Source of the DNA: Bradyrhizobium mercantei
GTDB taxonomy: Bacteria; Pseudomonadota; Alphaproteobacteria; Rhizobiales; Xanthobacteraceae
NCBI RefSeq assembly: GCF_001982635.1
Contig: NZ_MKFI01000001.1
Span: 1,506,374-1,570,373 of the forward strand
Length of the DNA stretch: 64,000 nt
Direction: 5' to 3'
Shown here: positions 7,714 to 16,073 of the stretch, in pieces
How the letters are laid out: every line of letters starts with the position of its first letter
Numbering within the stretch: position 1 is the first letter of the stretch
Position numbers and translations under genes: made by a program
The notes under the pieces: model-generated
Database searches by the model: none
What the model was told of the DNA's origin: nothing
The model's input: only the letters and a program-made list of their open reading frames with translations

Positions 7714-7950
7714 CTAGCCGGCCGGCGGATTGCCGCCGGTGCCGGCGCGATCGTTGCTGTGCGGATATTCGCAACGCCATCGCACCGCGGTCCATTTCGG
7801 ATGTTCGCCGACCCATTGCGCGATGTACGGCGGCGCGGCCATGGCGCATTGCTGCAGCGAGCCGTTCCAGTTGAACACCAGATGCTGCTCCTCGCAGGTG
7901 GCGGGCGACAGCACGGCACATACAGTGACGATCAGATCAATCGGATTCAT
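7714..7950 (-). CDS. Conserved small Cys-containing secreted protein
   Basis: The start was placed at base 7950 (MNPIDLIVTVCAVLSPATCEEQ), preceded by GAGG; a longer upstream reading has no ribosome site. The 78-residue protein begins with a hydrophobic segment. Four Cys are spread through TVCAV, ATCEE, QQCAMAAPPYIAQW and RWRCEYP, with conserved-looking Trp residues (VFNWNGSL, WVGEHPKW). I associate this type of sequence with small hypothetical proteins common in Bradyrhizobium. Function unknown. It is convergent with the preceding secreted protein, separated by six bases. Confidence 0.7.
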   Translation of the reverse strand: MNPIDLIVTVCAVLSPATCEEQHLVFNWNGSLQQCAMAAPPYIAQWVGEHPKWTAVRWRCEYPHSNDRAGTGGNPPAG

Positions 7951-8161
7951 GCATGAAACCTCGCGGGCGTCTTCAAAAGATAACATAAGCGCTACGCCCA
8001 CAGCAGCCGGAAGTTTCATTTTCGCGCGAGATCAAGCGGAACCTGGCGGTCACGGGCCAGCAAGCACGCCGGCCTCACACGAGACGGTAACCGTGAAACC
8101 GGCACCTTGCCGCCAATTCATTTCGTCAATAAGCTGCTTCCCCACAACTGCTAACAGGCTG

Positions 8162-9229
8162 ATGGCTCTTACGGAAACCTCCTGGCGCGGTGTCGCGGTC
8201 GCTGTGTGCTTGCTGGCGCTCGCCGCCGGCGCTTGGGCTCTCACCGGCGAGGTCCGGCGCGCGGCGGCGGAGCCGCAGCCGGAGAAATCGGATTCGGGTC
8301 GCGCCGAGCCTTCCCGCGCCGCAAACAGCGGCCAGGCGGTGGTCAAGCTGACACCCAGCCAGCAGGGACAGATCGGACTCGAGACCGCGGTCGTGGAAGC
8401 CGCTCCGCATCCCGAGCAATTCCGCGCATACGGCGCGGTGCTGGACATCTCCCGCATTACCGAGCTCGCCAACAGCTACGCCAACGCGCAGGCCCAACTT
8501 CAGACGGCGCAGGCCAAGCTCGAAGTCGCCAAGAGCGCATTCGACCGGACCAAGAACCTCGTCGATTCCGCCGCGCTCCCGAGAAAGGAAGCCGAGGCCG
8601 CGGAAGGAACGTTGCGGACCGACAAGGCCGCGCTTGCGGCTGCGGAATCGCAGCTCCGGACTCTCGCGGCAACGGCACAGCAGGAATGGGGGTCGGTGAT
8701 CGGCCGTGGAATCGTCGAGCGCTCGCCCGCCATTGTCAGGTTGATCGAGCGCGATCAGTTTCTGGTTCAGGTGACGCTGCCGCCCGGTGTGAGTGTCACC
8801 GGGACTCCGGGGACGGCCCTGGCGCAGGCGCCGACGCAAAATGCGAATATCGATCTGCAGTACATCTCTCCGGCAACACGCACCGACCCCCGCATTCAGG
8901 GATTGAGCTATTTCTTCTCGGCGCCAGGCGACAGCGGCCTGCTGCCGGGTATGAACACCACTGCCTATGTGCCGTCGGGCAACACTTACGAGGGCGTGTT
9001 CATCGAGGATACCGCGATCGTGCGATGGCAGGGCCGATCGTGGGTTTACCTGCGCGTGAGCCCCGACAGCTTCCGGCGGCATCCGATCAGCACGGATCAG
9101 CCGGTCTCGGATGACGACTACGTCGTCCGGGACATCCCGTCGGGATCGGAAATCGTCATCCGGGGTGCACAGGTCCTGCTTTCCGAAGAGGCCAAGAGCG
9201 AGCTTCGGGGCGGCGATGACAATGATTGA
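8162..9229 (+). CDS. RND efflux periplasmic adaptor (membrane fusion protein)
   Basis: The start was taken at base 8162, giving 355 residues with an N-terminal membrane anchor (VAVAVCLLALAAGAWAL). The middle holds a long coiled-coil hairpin (from about ANSYANAQAQLQTAQAKLEV to LRTLAATAQQEW) typical of RND adaptors, followed by beta-barrel and membrane-proximal domains. The upstream in-frame extension crosses an antisense gene and lacks signal-peptide features. It overlaps the RND pump gene by 14 bases. No outer-membrane channel gene lies beside the pair, so a shared TolC-like channel elsewhere must complete the pump. Confidence 0.8.
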   Translation: MALTETSWRGVAVAVCLLALAAGAWALTGEVRRAAAEPQPEKSDSGRAEPSRAANSGQAVVKLTPSQQGQIGLETAVVEAAPHPEQFRAYGAVLDISRITELANSYANAQAQLQTAQAKLEVAKSAFDRTKNLVDSAALPRKEAEAAEGTLRTDKAALAAAESQLRTLAATAQQEWGSVIGRGIVERSPAIVRLIERDQFLVQVTLPPGVSVTGTPGTALAQAPTQNANIDLQYISPATRTDPRIQGLSYFFSAPGDSGLLPGMNTTAYVPSGNTYEGVFIEDTAIVRWQGRSWVYLRVSPDSFRRHPISTDQPVSDDDYVVRDIPSGSEIVIRGAQVLLSEEAKSELRGGDDND

Positions 9230-12200
9230 CGGCACCGGCTCCGATCGGTCAGGGCCGCAAGCCGCTCTCGTCGCGTTCGCCATCCGCTTCCGCGGCATCG
9301 TGCTCGCGCTTTCGTTCGCGCTGCTGGGCTACGGCCTGTTCGCGCTCGGCGAAGCCAAATACGGCGTCTTCCCCGAGTTCGCACCGCCCCAGGTCACGAT
9401 CCAGACCGAAGCCCCCGGCCTCAGCCCGGAGCATGTCGAGATTCTGGTTACGCAACCGATCGAGACGTCGATCAACGGCCTGGCCGGTGTCGAAAGTCTG
9501 CGCTCGTCATCGATCCAGGGCCTCTCCGTGGTGACGGTCGTCTTCCAGCCGGGCAGCGATATCTACCGGGCGCGCCAATTGGTGACGGAACGTCTCGCGG
9601 CCGTGTCCGCACGGCTGCCACAGGGCGTGCAGACGCCGTCGATGACACCATTGACTCCGCTGGCCGGCACGGTGCTGGTCATTGGCCTGACGTCCGACCG
9701 GCTCTCGCTGATGGACTTGCGAACAATTGCGGACTGGACCGTGGCACGGCGGCTTCTGGCCGTGACGGGCGTGGCGCAAGTCTCCACCTACGGCAAGGAC
9801 GTCCGGTCGCTGCAAGTGCAGGTCCGCCCCGACGATTTGATCCGATTCCGGGTCGGTCTCAATGATGTGCTGGCCGCCGCGCGCAAGGCCACCGGCGTAC
9901 GGGGCGCCGGCTTCATCGATACCGCCAATCAGCGCGTCACACTGCAAACCCAGGGCCAGTCCTTGACGCCCGACCAGCTTGCTCGCACCGTTCTTCGACA
10001 TGAAGGCGGCGCAAGCGTGGTGCTCGGCGACGTCGCCACCGTCGTGACCGCACCGGAGCCGCCGATCGGGGCCGCCCTCATCGACGGCGCGCCCGGCATC
10101 ATGCTGATGGTCAGCCAGCAATACGGCGCGAACACGCGAGAGGTCACGACGCGGGCGGAAGCCGCGCTGCAGGAACTGCGACCCGGCCTCGAAGCCGACG
10201 GAGTCAAGCTTCATGCCGACATCTTCCGCCCGGCCAATTTCATCGACGCGGCGACCGAGAACGTGCTCAACGCCTTGCTGATCGGCGGCGCGCTCGTCGT
10301 CGTTGTCCTGTTTCTATTTCTGTTCGACTGGCGCACCTCGATCATCAGCTGCACCGCAATTCCCCTGTCGTTGATAGCGGCGGTGCTCGCACTGCAATGG
10401 ATGGGCGAAACGCTCAACACGATGACGCTCGGCGGCCTTGCAATCGCGATCGGCGAAGTCGTCGATGACGCCGTGATCGGCGTCGAGAATGTCGTGCGTC
10501 GATTGCGCGAAAACCGCCGCGCGACTGCGCCGAGACCCGAGGCGCGCGTCGTGCTCGAGGCCTTCCTCGAAGTGCGTACCGCCGTGGCCTACGCGACGTT
10601 TGCCGTGCTGCTGGTCTTCCTCCCGATCCTGACGCTCTCCGGCGTTGCAGGCCGTCTGTTCGGCCCCCTGGGCATCGCCTACATCCTGGCCGTGCTCGCC
10701 TCGCTCGCGGTCGCCCTTACGGTGACGCCGGCACTCTCCATGCTGCTCCTCGTCGGGAGGACGGGCGGACAGCGCTTGCATGAACCGCCTGCGGTGCGGT
10801 GGTCCCGTCGCTACTACCAGGCATTGCTGCGTCGTATCGGCCGTTACCCGAAGCTGGTGATGACGGCGGCCGCGGCTTTAACGATCGCCGGCGCGGCGAT
10901 GCTGCCTTTCTTCGGCGGCACCTTCCTGCCGGATCTGCGGGAAGGCCATCTGATCCTGCACGTCTCTGCGATCCCCGGCACCTCGCTCGACGAATCGCTT
11001 CGTATCGGCAAGCTGATGACGGATACGCTCCGGCAGATTCCGGGCGTGCGCAGGGTGGCGCAGCATGCAGGCCGGGCCGAGGCCGGCATCGACACGGTTG
11101 GTCCGCATTCCAGCGAGTTCGAGGTCGATTTGGAGCCCGGGCTCTCGGGCCGCGCTCAATCCGTGGCGGAAGCGCGCATCAGGGCGGCTCTTGCCGACTT
11201 TCCCGGGGTATCCTTCTCGAGCAAGACCTACCTGACCGAACGCGTCGAGGAGACCGTCTCCGGCTTCACCGCGGCGGTGGTCGTCAACATCTACGGGCCC
11301 GATCTCGATTTGCTCGAGCGCGCTGCGCGCGACGTCGCGCGAGAACTGGATGAGGTCGCGGGGGCAGTCGACGTGCAGCAACGATCCCCGCCGGGGATGC
11401 CGCAGGTCAACGTGACGCTTCGCCCGACGGATCTGCAGCGCTGGGGACTCGATGCGGTCGAAGTGCTCGAAATGATTCGCACCGCCTATCAGGGCGATGT
11501 CGTCGGCCAGGGATATGAAGGCAACGCCGTCTTCAATGTCATCGTGATCCTCGACGCGCATGCCCGCGCCCGCGTCACCCAGATCGGTGAGCTACCGGTG
11601 CGCACGCCGAGCGGCGCCTACATTCTGCTGAAGCAAATCGCCGACGTCTACGAGACCTCGGGCCGTTATCAGATCCAGCACCTGAATGCGCAGCGCGTTC
11701 AGACCGTCACGGCGAACGTCAGCGGACGCGATCTCGAATCCTTCGTGGCCGCCGCCAAGCGCAAGCTCGCCCGCGAGGTCACGCTGCCGCCAGGTGCTCA
11801 TGTCGAATTTGCCGGAGCGGCCGAGGCGCAGGCGCGGTCGCGGCACGATCTCATCGTCAACTCCCTGCTGGCCGGCACAGGTATCGTCGTTCTGCTTGCG
11901 ATGGTTACCGGCCATTGGCGAAATCTGATGCTGGTATTGATCAATTTGCCGTTTGCCTTTGTCGGTGGCGTGTTCGCATTGGCGTTGACCGGTGGCCTGC
12001 TTTCGCTCGGATCGATGGTCGGCTTCGTCACGCTGTTCGGAATCACGCTGCGCAACTCCATCCTGATGATCTCTCACTACGAGCATCTCGTGCTGGTCGA
12101 CGGTCGCGTGTGGGGGCTGGATACCGTGATCGAGGGCGCGGCCGACCGCCTCGTCCCGATCCTGATGACGTCGCTAGTGACCGGCCTTGGATTGCTGCCG

Positions 12201-12350
12201 CTCGCGATCGGCGCGGGAGAACCGGGACGTGAAATCGAGGGCCCGATGGCGATCGTCATCCTTGGGGGCCTGATGACTTCGATGGCACTGAGTCTGCTGG
12301 TGCTGCCGACCCTCGCGCTTCGATATGCGCGGTTCAAGAGCCGGCCCTGA
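9216..12350 (+). CDS. RND efflux pump, heavy-metal (HME/CusA-like) type
   Basis: A 1044-residue inner-membrane transporter with the usual duplicated layout: TM1 near residues 20-40, a large periplasmic loop, six TM segments, a second loop and six more TM segments. The TM4 motif GGLAIAIGEVVDDAVIGVENVVRRL, with the paired Asp for proton relay, is the pattern of heavy-metal efflux RND pumps. The start at 9216 overlaps the adaptor gene; ATG 9222 is an alternative. The island context (lanthanide enzymes, lanmodulin) makes export or periplasmic homeostasis of a metal plausible, but the metal cannot be read from the sequence. Confidence 0.85.
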   Translation: MTMIDGTGSDRSGPQAALVAFAIRFRGIVLALSFALLGYGLFALGEAKYGVFPEFAPPQVTIQTEAPGLSPEHVEILVTQPIETSINGLAGVESLRSSSIQGLSVVTVVFQPGSDIYRARQLVTERLAAVSARLPQGVQTPSMTPLTPLAGTVLVIGLTSDRLSLMDLRTIADWTVARRLLAVTGVAQVSTYGKDVRSLQVQVRPDDLIRFRVGLNDVLAAARKATGVRGAGFIDTANQRVTLQTQGQSLTPDQLARTVLRHEGGASVVLGDVATVVTAPEPPIGAALIDGAPGIMLMVSQQYGANTREVTTRAEAALQELRPGLEADGVKLHADIFRPANFIDAATENVLNALLIGGALVVVVLFLFLFDWRTSIISCTAIPLSLIAAVLALQWMGETLNTMTLGGLAIAIGEVVDDAVIGVENVVRRLRENRRATAPRPEARVVLEAFLEVRTAVAYATFAVLLVFLPILTLSGVAGRLFGPLGIAYILAVLASLAVALTVTPALSMLLLVGRTGGQRLHEPPAVRWSRRYYQALLRRIGRYPKLVMTAAAALTIAGAAMLPFFGGTFLPDLREGHLILHVSAIPGTSLDESLRIGKLMTDTLRQIPGVRRVAQHAGRAEAGIDTVGPHSSEFEVDLEPGLSGRAQSVAEARIRAALADFPGVSFSSKTYLTERVEETVSGFTAAVVVNIYGPDLDLLERAARDVARELDEVAGAVDVQQRSPPGMPQVNVTLRPTDLQRWGLDAVEVLEMIRTAYQGDVVGQGYEGNAVFNVIVILDAHARARVTQIGELPVRTPSGAYILLKQIADVYETSGRYQIQHLNAQRVQTVTANVSGRDLESFVAAAKRKLAREVTLPPGAHVEFAGAAEAQARSRHDLIVNSLLAGTGIVVLLAMVTGHWRNLMLVLINLPFAFVGGVFALALTGGLLSLGSMVGFVTLFGITLRNSILMISHYEHLVLVDGRVWGLDTVIEGAADRLVPILMTSLVTGLGLLPLAIGAGEPGREIEGPMAIVILGGLMTSMALSLLVLPTLALRYARFKSRP

Positions 12351-12508
12351 ACACGCATAGCGGCGCTGATCAAGCGTGACGCAGCACGATCCGGCAATGG
12401 ACAGTTGAGAATTGGGGGGAGTGTCGAATCCCGTTCAGACGGAGATTGGCGCGGCGACGCCGCAGCGATCGATTCGACAGTTGCCCGGAGACAAAAGGCC
12501 CGCCGACG

Positions 12509-12550
12509 CTGCCACGGCTTCGACGGCGTTTGCCATCGAAGCCGCGGCAG
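12509..12550 (-). terminator. Strong hairpin downstream of pqqA
   Basis: A nine-base-pair stem, CGGCTTCGA (12515-12523) with TCGAAGCCG (12536-12544), is extended by outer pairing CTGCC/GGCAG. On the minus strand it lies just after the pqqA stop and is followed some bases later by a CCTTTTGT stretch, so it is a plausible terminator or RNA-stabilising hairpin. The T-tract is weak. Confidence 0.5.
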
Positions 12551-12564
12551 GTCGACAGGTGGTC

Positions 12565-12645
12565 TTACTTGCGCGCTGCGCAGGCGTACATGTTGATTTC
12601 CATGCCCACCGGCACTTCGACGATCTTCGGTGTTTTCCAGGCCAT
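12565..12645 (-). CDS. pqqA: PqqA, precursor peptide of pyrroloquinoline quinone, solitary copy
   Basis: A 26-residue peptide with the PqqA pattern: MAWKTPKIVEVPVGMEIN, then the crosslinked pair Glu16 and Tyr20 spaced E-x3-Y (EINMY), and a short Cys/Lys tail. PqqE joins this Glu and Tyr to start PQQ synthesis. The start is secure, with a GGGAGAAGGAA ribosome site eight or fewer bases upstream. No pqqB, C, D or E follows: downstream is a hairpin and then the convergent RND gene. This is therefore an orphan precursor gene, read in the same direction as lanM and 330 bases after it. The maturation genes must lie outside the window. Confidence 0.9.
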   Translation of the reverse strand: MAWKTPKIVEVPVGMEINMYACAARK

Positions 12646-12975
12646 TTCCTTCTCCCAAGTAAAAGCTGGCGCAAGCCTCGCGCCGCGCGGCAAGCTAGGG
12701 CTGGCTTTTCCAGGGCGCAAGCTGGGGTGGTGAGGGCCCGACTTCGCTTCTGGACATGCCGGAACGGACGACGGCTCGCTCACGTCTGCCCGGTTTCGAA
12801 ACGGCTGGGAAATGCCGGCATTGTTCTGTCAGGCATTTTCCGGCCACCGGGCAGCGACGCACCAATAAGCAAACCTGATTATGCCGGCTGCGTCTTGCCC
12901 AAGAGCGAAATCGTATCTTTTTTTGTTATGCGCGGAATCCGGCGTCAATATCCGCAAATCCGCCCGGCAAGCCCC
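12646..12975. promoter_or_regulatory. 330-base leader/promoter region between lanM and pqqA
   Basis: No credible gene is seen here. The stretch contains an A/T run (CTTTTTTTG on the plus strand near 12920) close to the lanM end and presumably the minus-strand promoter of pqqA. I cannot assign a promoter or operator by eye. The unusual length for a 26-codon gene suggests a regulated untranslated leader (inference). Confidence 0.35.
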
Positions 12976-13374
12976 CTATTTGAGCAGACGCAGCAGAGCC
13001 TGGCCGGCGCGCGACTTCAACTCTTTCGCATCCAGCGTTCCATCATTGTCGGGATCAGCCGCCTTGAAACGCTGCTCGACGACCGCGAGGTATTCGTCGA
13101 GCGTCAGGGTGCCGTCGCGATCCGGATCCGCCATCTTGAGCTCCTTTGCGGTCAACCGTCCGCGCAATTCGCGCACGTCGAGCGTACCGTCATGATCAGG
13201 ATCGAGCTTTGCGAACAGATCGGCGGCAGCCTTCTTGGCTTCGGCAAGGTCGACCGTGCCGTCATTGTCGGGGTCGAGCATCTTGAGCGCGCTGCGACCG
13301 CCGGATGCCGCCAGGGCGGGAACTGACAGGACGGCCATGGCCAAAGTCAAAGCAAGCGATCGGCGCGAAATCAT
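12976..13374 (-). CDS. lanM: Lanmodulin, periplasmic lanthanide-binding EF-hand protein
   Basis: A 132-residue secreted protein; start at base 13374 with a GGGAGA ribosome site and a signal peptide ending near ALAASG. Four EF-hand loops occur at residues 34-45, 58-69, 83-94 and 107-118. Each begins D-P-D-x-D-G-T and ends in Glu. The Pro at loop position 2 and the short 24-25-residue repeat are the hallmarks of lanmodulin from Methylobacterium. Position 9 is Asp in loops 1, 2 and 4 but Thr in loop 3. All four loops have Asp at position 1, whereas I recall an Asn in loop 4 of the M. extorquens protein. The role is selective lanthanide binding in the periplasm beside the Ln-type dehydrogenase. 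Confidence 0.9.
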   Translation of the reverse strand: MISRRSLALTLAMAVLSVPALAASGGRSALKMLDPDNDGTVDLAEAKKAAADLFAKLDPDHDGTLDVRELRGRLTAKELKMADPDRDGTLTLDEYLAVVEQRFKAADPDNDGTLDAKELKSRAGQALLRLLK

Positions 13375-13575
13375 CGTTCGTCTCCCTTGATGCCGCTCCG
13401 GCAAAAGACCGGAGCGGGTCTGCGATCGAAGCTCAGCATAGCAGCTTCGGCGAGGGTTCCTACCGTTCATGCAACCGGCGAGATCCTGTCGGGTTTCGGG
13501 TGGAAAACGACGCCCTGACGGATCAACGGTGGCGGCCTGTCGATTGCATTTGCAGCAGCACGAGCGAGGCCACCC

Positions 13576-13821
13576 ATGAGCGATATTTGCAGGACCGCGT
13601 TGGGCTGCCTCGTTGCGCTCGGTCTGATCGCGCCGGTGTCCGCGCAGAACGGGGCCCCTGCCCGGTCGGCAGAGACGGTCCAGCAGCGCCCGCTCACCGG
13701 CAAGGAGCGGCTCGGCCGCAAATGGACCGACGAGCAGCGCATCGACAATTGCAATGTGCCGCCGGACAAGCGGGGCGCGAAACCGCGGCCGAGCGCTTGT
13801 CCCCACACGCCGTCGAGCTGA
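13576..13821 (+). CDS. Conserved small secreted protein
   Basis: An 81-residue protein with a signal peptide (cleavage near VSAQN) and a conserved-looking segment GKERLGRKWTDEQRIDNCNVPPDKRG ending SACPHTPSS, with two Cys in the mature part. GAGG precedes the ATG. I associate the type with Bradyrhizobium hypothetical proteins. It sits between lanM (divergent) and the quinoprotein dehydrogenase (same strand, 223 bases downstream). Function unknown. Confidence 0.65.
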   Translation: MSDICRTALGCLVALGLIAPVSAQNGAPARSAETVQQRPLTGKERLGRKWTDEQRIDNCNVPPDKRGAKPRPSACPHTPSS

Positions 13822-14044
13822 CGACCGTTCGCGCTGCGACATGAGGGCCAACGCTGGTGTTGCGTATTCCACGCGACGGTAAGGCACGGACGCATCTGCA
13901 AAAAACCTGGCGCCGTCGACGGCCTCTCACGGTTGGCTGGGGTTCGTTCACGTTTTCGTATTGACCCGTTTTGGTTTCAGGCGGATGGTTGCGTCCGCAA
14001 CGTCAGGAATAGGCGTGCAGAAAAAGGTTCATTGGGAGGATAGG

Positions 14045-15709
14045 ATGAGACGCATTGCGCTGGCCGCAAGCCTCGTGATTCTTGCATCGTATGGTGCAAG
14101 CGCCCAGACCAACGAGCAGTTGGTCAAGGGGGCGACCGATACATCGAACGTTCTCAATTACGGAATGGGTTACAATCTTCAGCGCTTCTCGACGCTGAAC
14201 CAGATCAACAAGGACACCATCAAGAATCTGGTGCCGGTCTGGAATTACAGTTTGAACGACGACCGCAGCGAGGAATCGCAGCCGCTCGTCTACCAGGGCG
14301 TTCTGTACGTCACCACGCACAACGCGACGATCGCGATCGACGCCAAGACCGGCAAGCAGATCTGGAAGACCAAGGTCGAATATCCCGCCGAGACGCCGCG
14401 GATCGTCTGCTGCGGCATCATCAATCGCGGCGCCGCGCTGTATGACGGCAAGGTGTTCCGCACCACCCTCGACGCCAACGTGATCGCGCTCGACGCCAAG
14501 ACCGGCAAGGAGCTGTGGCGCGAGAAGGCCGCGGACATCAAGGAAGGCTACTCGATGACGGTGGCGCCGCTGGTCGCCGACGGCGTCGTGATCACCGGCA
14601 TCTCGGGCGCCGAGTTCGGCACGCGCGGCTTCATCGACGGCTGGGATCCCGCCACCGGCAAGAAGCTCTGGCGGACCTACTCGATCCCGACGCCGGACGA
14701 ACCCGGCGGCGACACCTGGAAGGGCGACACCTGGAAGCTCGGCGGCGGATCGACCTGGATCACCGGCTCCTATGATGCCGAACTGAACACGGTGTATTGG
14801 GGCATCGGCAATCCCGGACCGTTCAACTCGGCGGTGCGTCCCGGCGACAACCTCTACACCTGCTCGGTGCTGGCGCTCGATCCGAAGACCGGCAAGATCA
14901 AGTGGCACTACCAGTTCTCGCCGAACAATCCGTTCGACTATGACTCGGTGGCCGAGATGGTGCTCGCCGACATGAATGTCGAGGGCAAGCCGACCAAGGT
15001 GCTGATGGATGCCAACCGCAACGGCTTCTTCTACGTGCTCGACCGCACCAACGGGAAGCTGCTCGCGGCCAATCCCTATGTGAACGTCAACTGGGCCACC
15101 GGGATCGACATGAAGACCGGCCGCCCGATCGAGACCGACGTCGCCAAGGACGCGCGTGAGGGCAAGAAGGTCACGGTCTATCCGTCGATCCTCGGCGGCA
15201 AGAACTGGGAGCCGATGTCGTTCAATCCGCAGACCGGCCTCGCCTACGCCAATACGCTCGCCTTCGGCGGCAAGTACAAGGCCGAACCGGTGACGTTCAA
15301 GCAGGGTGAATGGTATCTCGGCATGGACCTCACCGATCCCTGGGAATGGGGCACCGGACCGCGCGGTCATCTCAAGGCGATCGATCCGATGACCGGCAAG
15401 GCGAAGTGGGAAGCGCCGAGCGACATTCCGCGCTTCTCCGGCGTCCTCTCCACCGCCGGCGGCGTGGTGTTCTCCGGTCAGCTGACCGGCGAATTCGAGG
15501 CGTTCGACGCCGGCACCGGCAAGAAGCTCTGGCAGTTCCAGACTGGCTCGGGCATCGAAGGACAACCCATCACCTGGCAGCAGGACGGCGTGCAATATGT
15601 CGCCGTCACCTCGGGTTATGGCGGCGTCTATTCGCTGTTCTCCGGCGACGAGCGGCTTGCCAAGGTGCCACCTGGCGGCTCGCTGTGGGTTTTCGCGGTC
15701 AAGAACTGA
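14045..15709 (+). CDS. PQQ-dependent methanol/ethanol-family dehydrogenase, lanthanide type
   Basis: A 554-residue periplasmic quinoprotein with a signal peptide (ends near GASAQT) and a GGGAGGA ribosome site before ATG 14045. The eight-bladed propeller repeats (DAKTGKQIW, DAKTGKELW, DPKTGKIKW, DAGTGKKLW) are clear. Vicinal Cys122-Cys123 is the ring disulfide that stacks on PQQ. Metal ligands are Glu190, Asn256 and Asp298, and Asp300 in FDYD supplies the extra Asp diagnostic of lanthanide enzymes; calcium enzymes have a small residue there. The MDANRNGFFYVLDRTNGK segment and the VPPGGSLWVF C-terminus look closer to ExaF/PedH ethanol-type enzymes than to canonical XoxF, so the alcohol preference is uncertain. 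Electrons pass to the cytochrome encoded next. Confidence 0.9.
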   Translation: MRRIALAASLVILASYGASAQTNEQLVKGATDTSNVLNYGMGYNLQRFSTLNQINKDTIKNLVPVWNYSLNDDRSEESQPLVYQGVLYVTTHNATIAIDAKTGKQIWKTKVEYPAETPRIVCCGIINRGAALYDGKVFRTTLDANVIALDAKTGKELWREKAADIKEGYSMTVAPLVADGVVITGISGAEFGTRGFIDGWDPATGKKLWRTYSIPTPDEPGGDTWKGDTWKLGGGSTWITGSYDAELNTVYWGIGNPGPFNSAVRPGDNLYTCSVLALDPKTGKIKWHYQFSPNNPFDYDSVAEMVLADMNVEGKPTKVLMDANRNGFFYVLDRTNGKLLAANPYVNVNWATGIDMKTGRPIETDVAKDAREGKKVTVYPSILGGKNWEPMSFNPQTGLAYANTLAFGGKYKAEPVTFKQGEWYLGMDLTDPWEWGTGPRGHLKAIDPMTGKAKWEAPSDIPRFSGVLSTAGGVVFSGQLTGEFEAFDAGTGKKLWQFQTGSGIEGQPITWQQDGVQYVAVTSGYGGVYSLFSGDERLAKVPPGGSLWVFAVKN

Positions 15710-15722
15710 GCGCGGAGCCCAC

Positions 15723-16073
15723 GTGACTGAAAGAGTATCCCTGTTGACGGCGGCGATCTTCGCCGCCGTCGCGGCGGCCTCGATCACCTTGATCCCGGCC
15801 GCCGCACAGCAACCCGGTGCAATCGATCTTGAAGGTCAGGCCGACCAAGGCAAGGTCACCTACGCCAAGAACTGCTCGCACTGCCATGGGCCCAACATGG
15901 TCAACTCCGGCACCATCACGCCGGACCTGCGCGCCTTTGCCGGCGACAAGACCCGCTTCGTGACCACTGTAAAGCAAGGCAAGAACGGCAAGATGCCGCC
16001 CTGGGCCGACATCCTGAACGAGCAGGAGATCGCCGACGTCTGGGCCTTCCTGGCGACCCGGAGGCCCCAATGA
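15723..16073 (+). CDS. Cytochrome c, electron acceptor of the quinoprotein dehydrogenase
   Basis: A 116-residue secreted class I cytochrome. The start is taken as GTG 15723 with GGAG upstream; the in-frame extension into the dehydrogenase gene has no ribosome site. A hydrophobic signal segment ends near AAAQQP. The haem site is Cys51-Ser-His-Cys54-His55, and Met in KMPPW is the likely axial ligand. The layout dehydrogenase, cytochrome c, MoxJ-like binding protein is the standard xox-type order. Its stop overlaps the next start by four bases. Confidence 0.88.
   Translation: MTERVSLLTAAIFAAVAAASITLIPAAAQQPGAIDLEGQADQGKVTYAKNCSHCHGPNMVNSGTITPDLRAFAGDKTRFVTTVKQGKNGKMPPWADILNEQEIADVWAFLATRRPQ

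Noticed and set aside
7730..8161. In-frame 144-codon upstream extension of the RND adaptor
   Set aside because: Crosses the 78-aa antisense gene and lacks a signal peptide or ribosome site; the start at 8162 precedes the membrane anchor.
14003..15787. 594-codon minus-strand frame opposite the quinoprotein dehydrogenase
   Set aside because: GC-rich antisense shadow with no domain; the plus-strand enzyme is certain.
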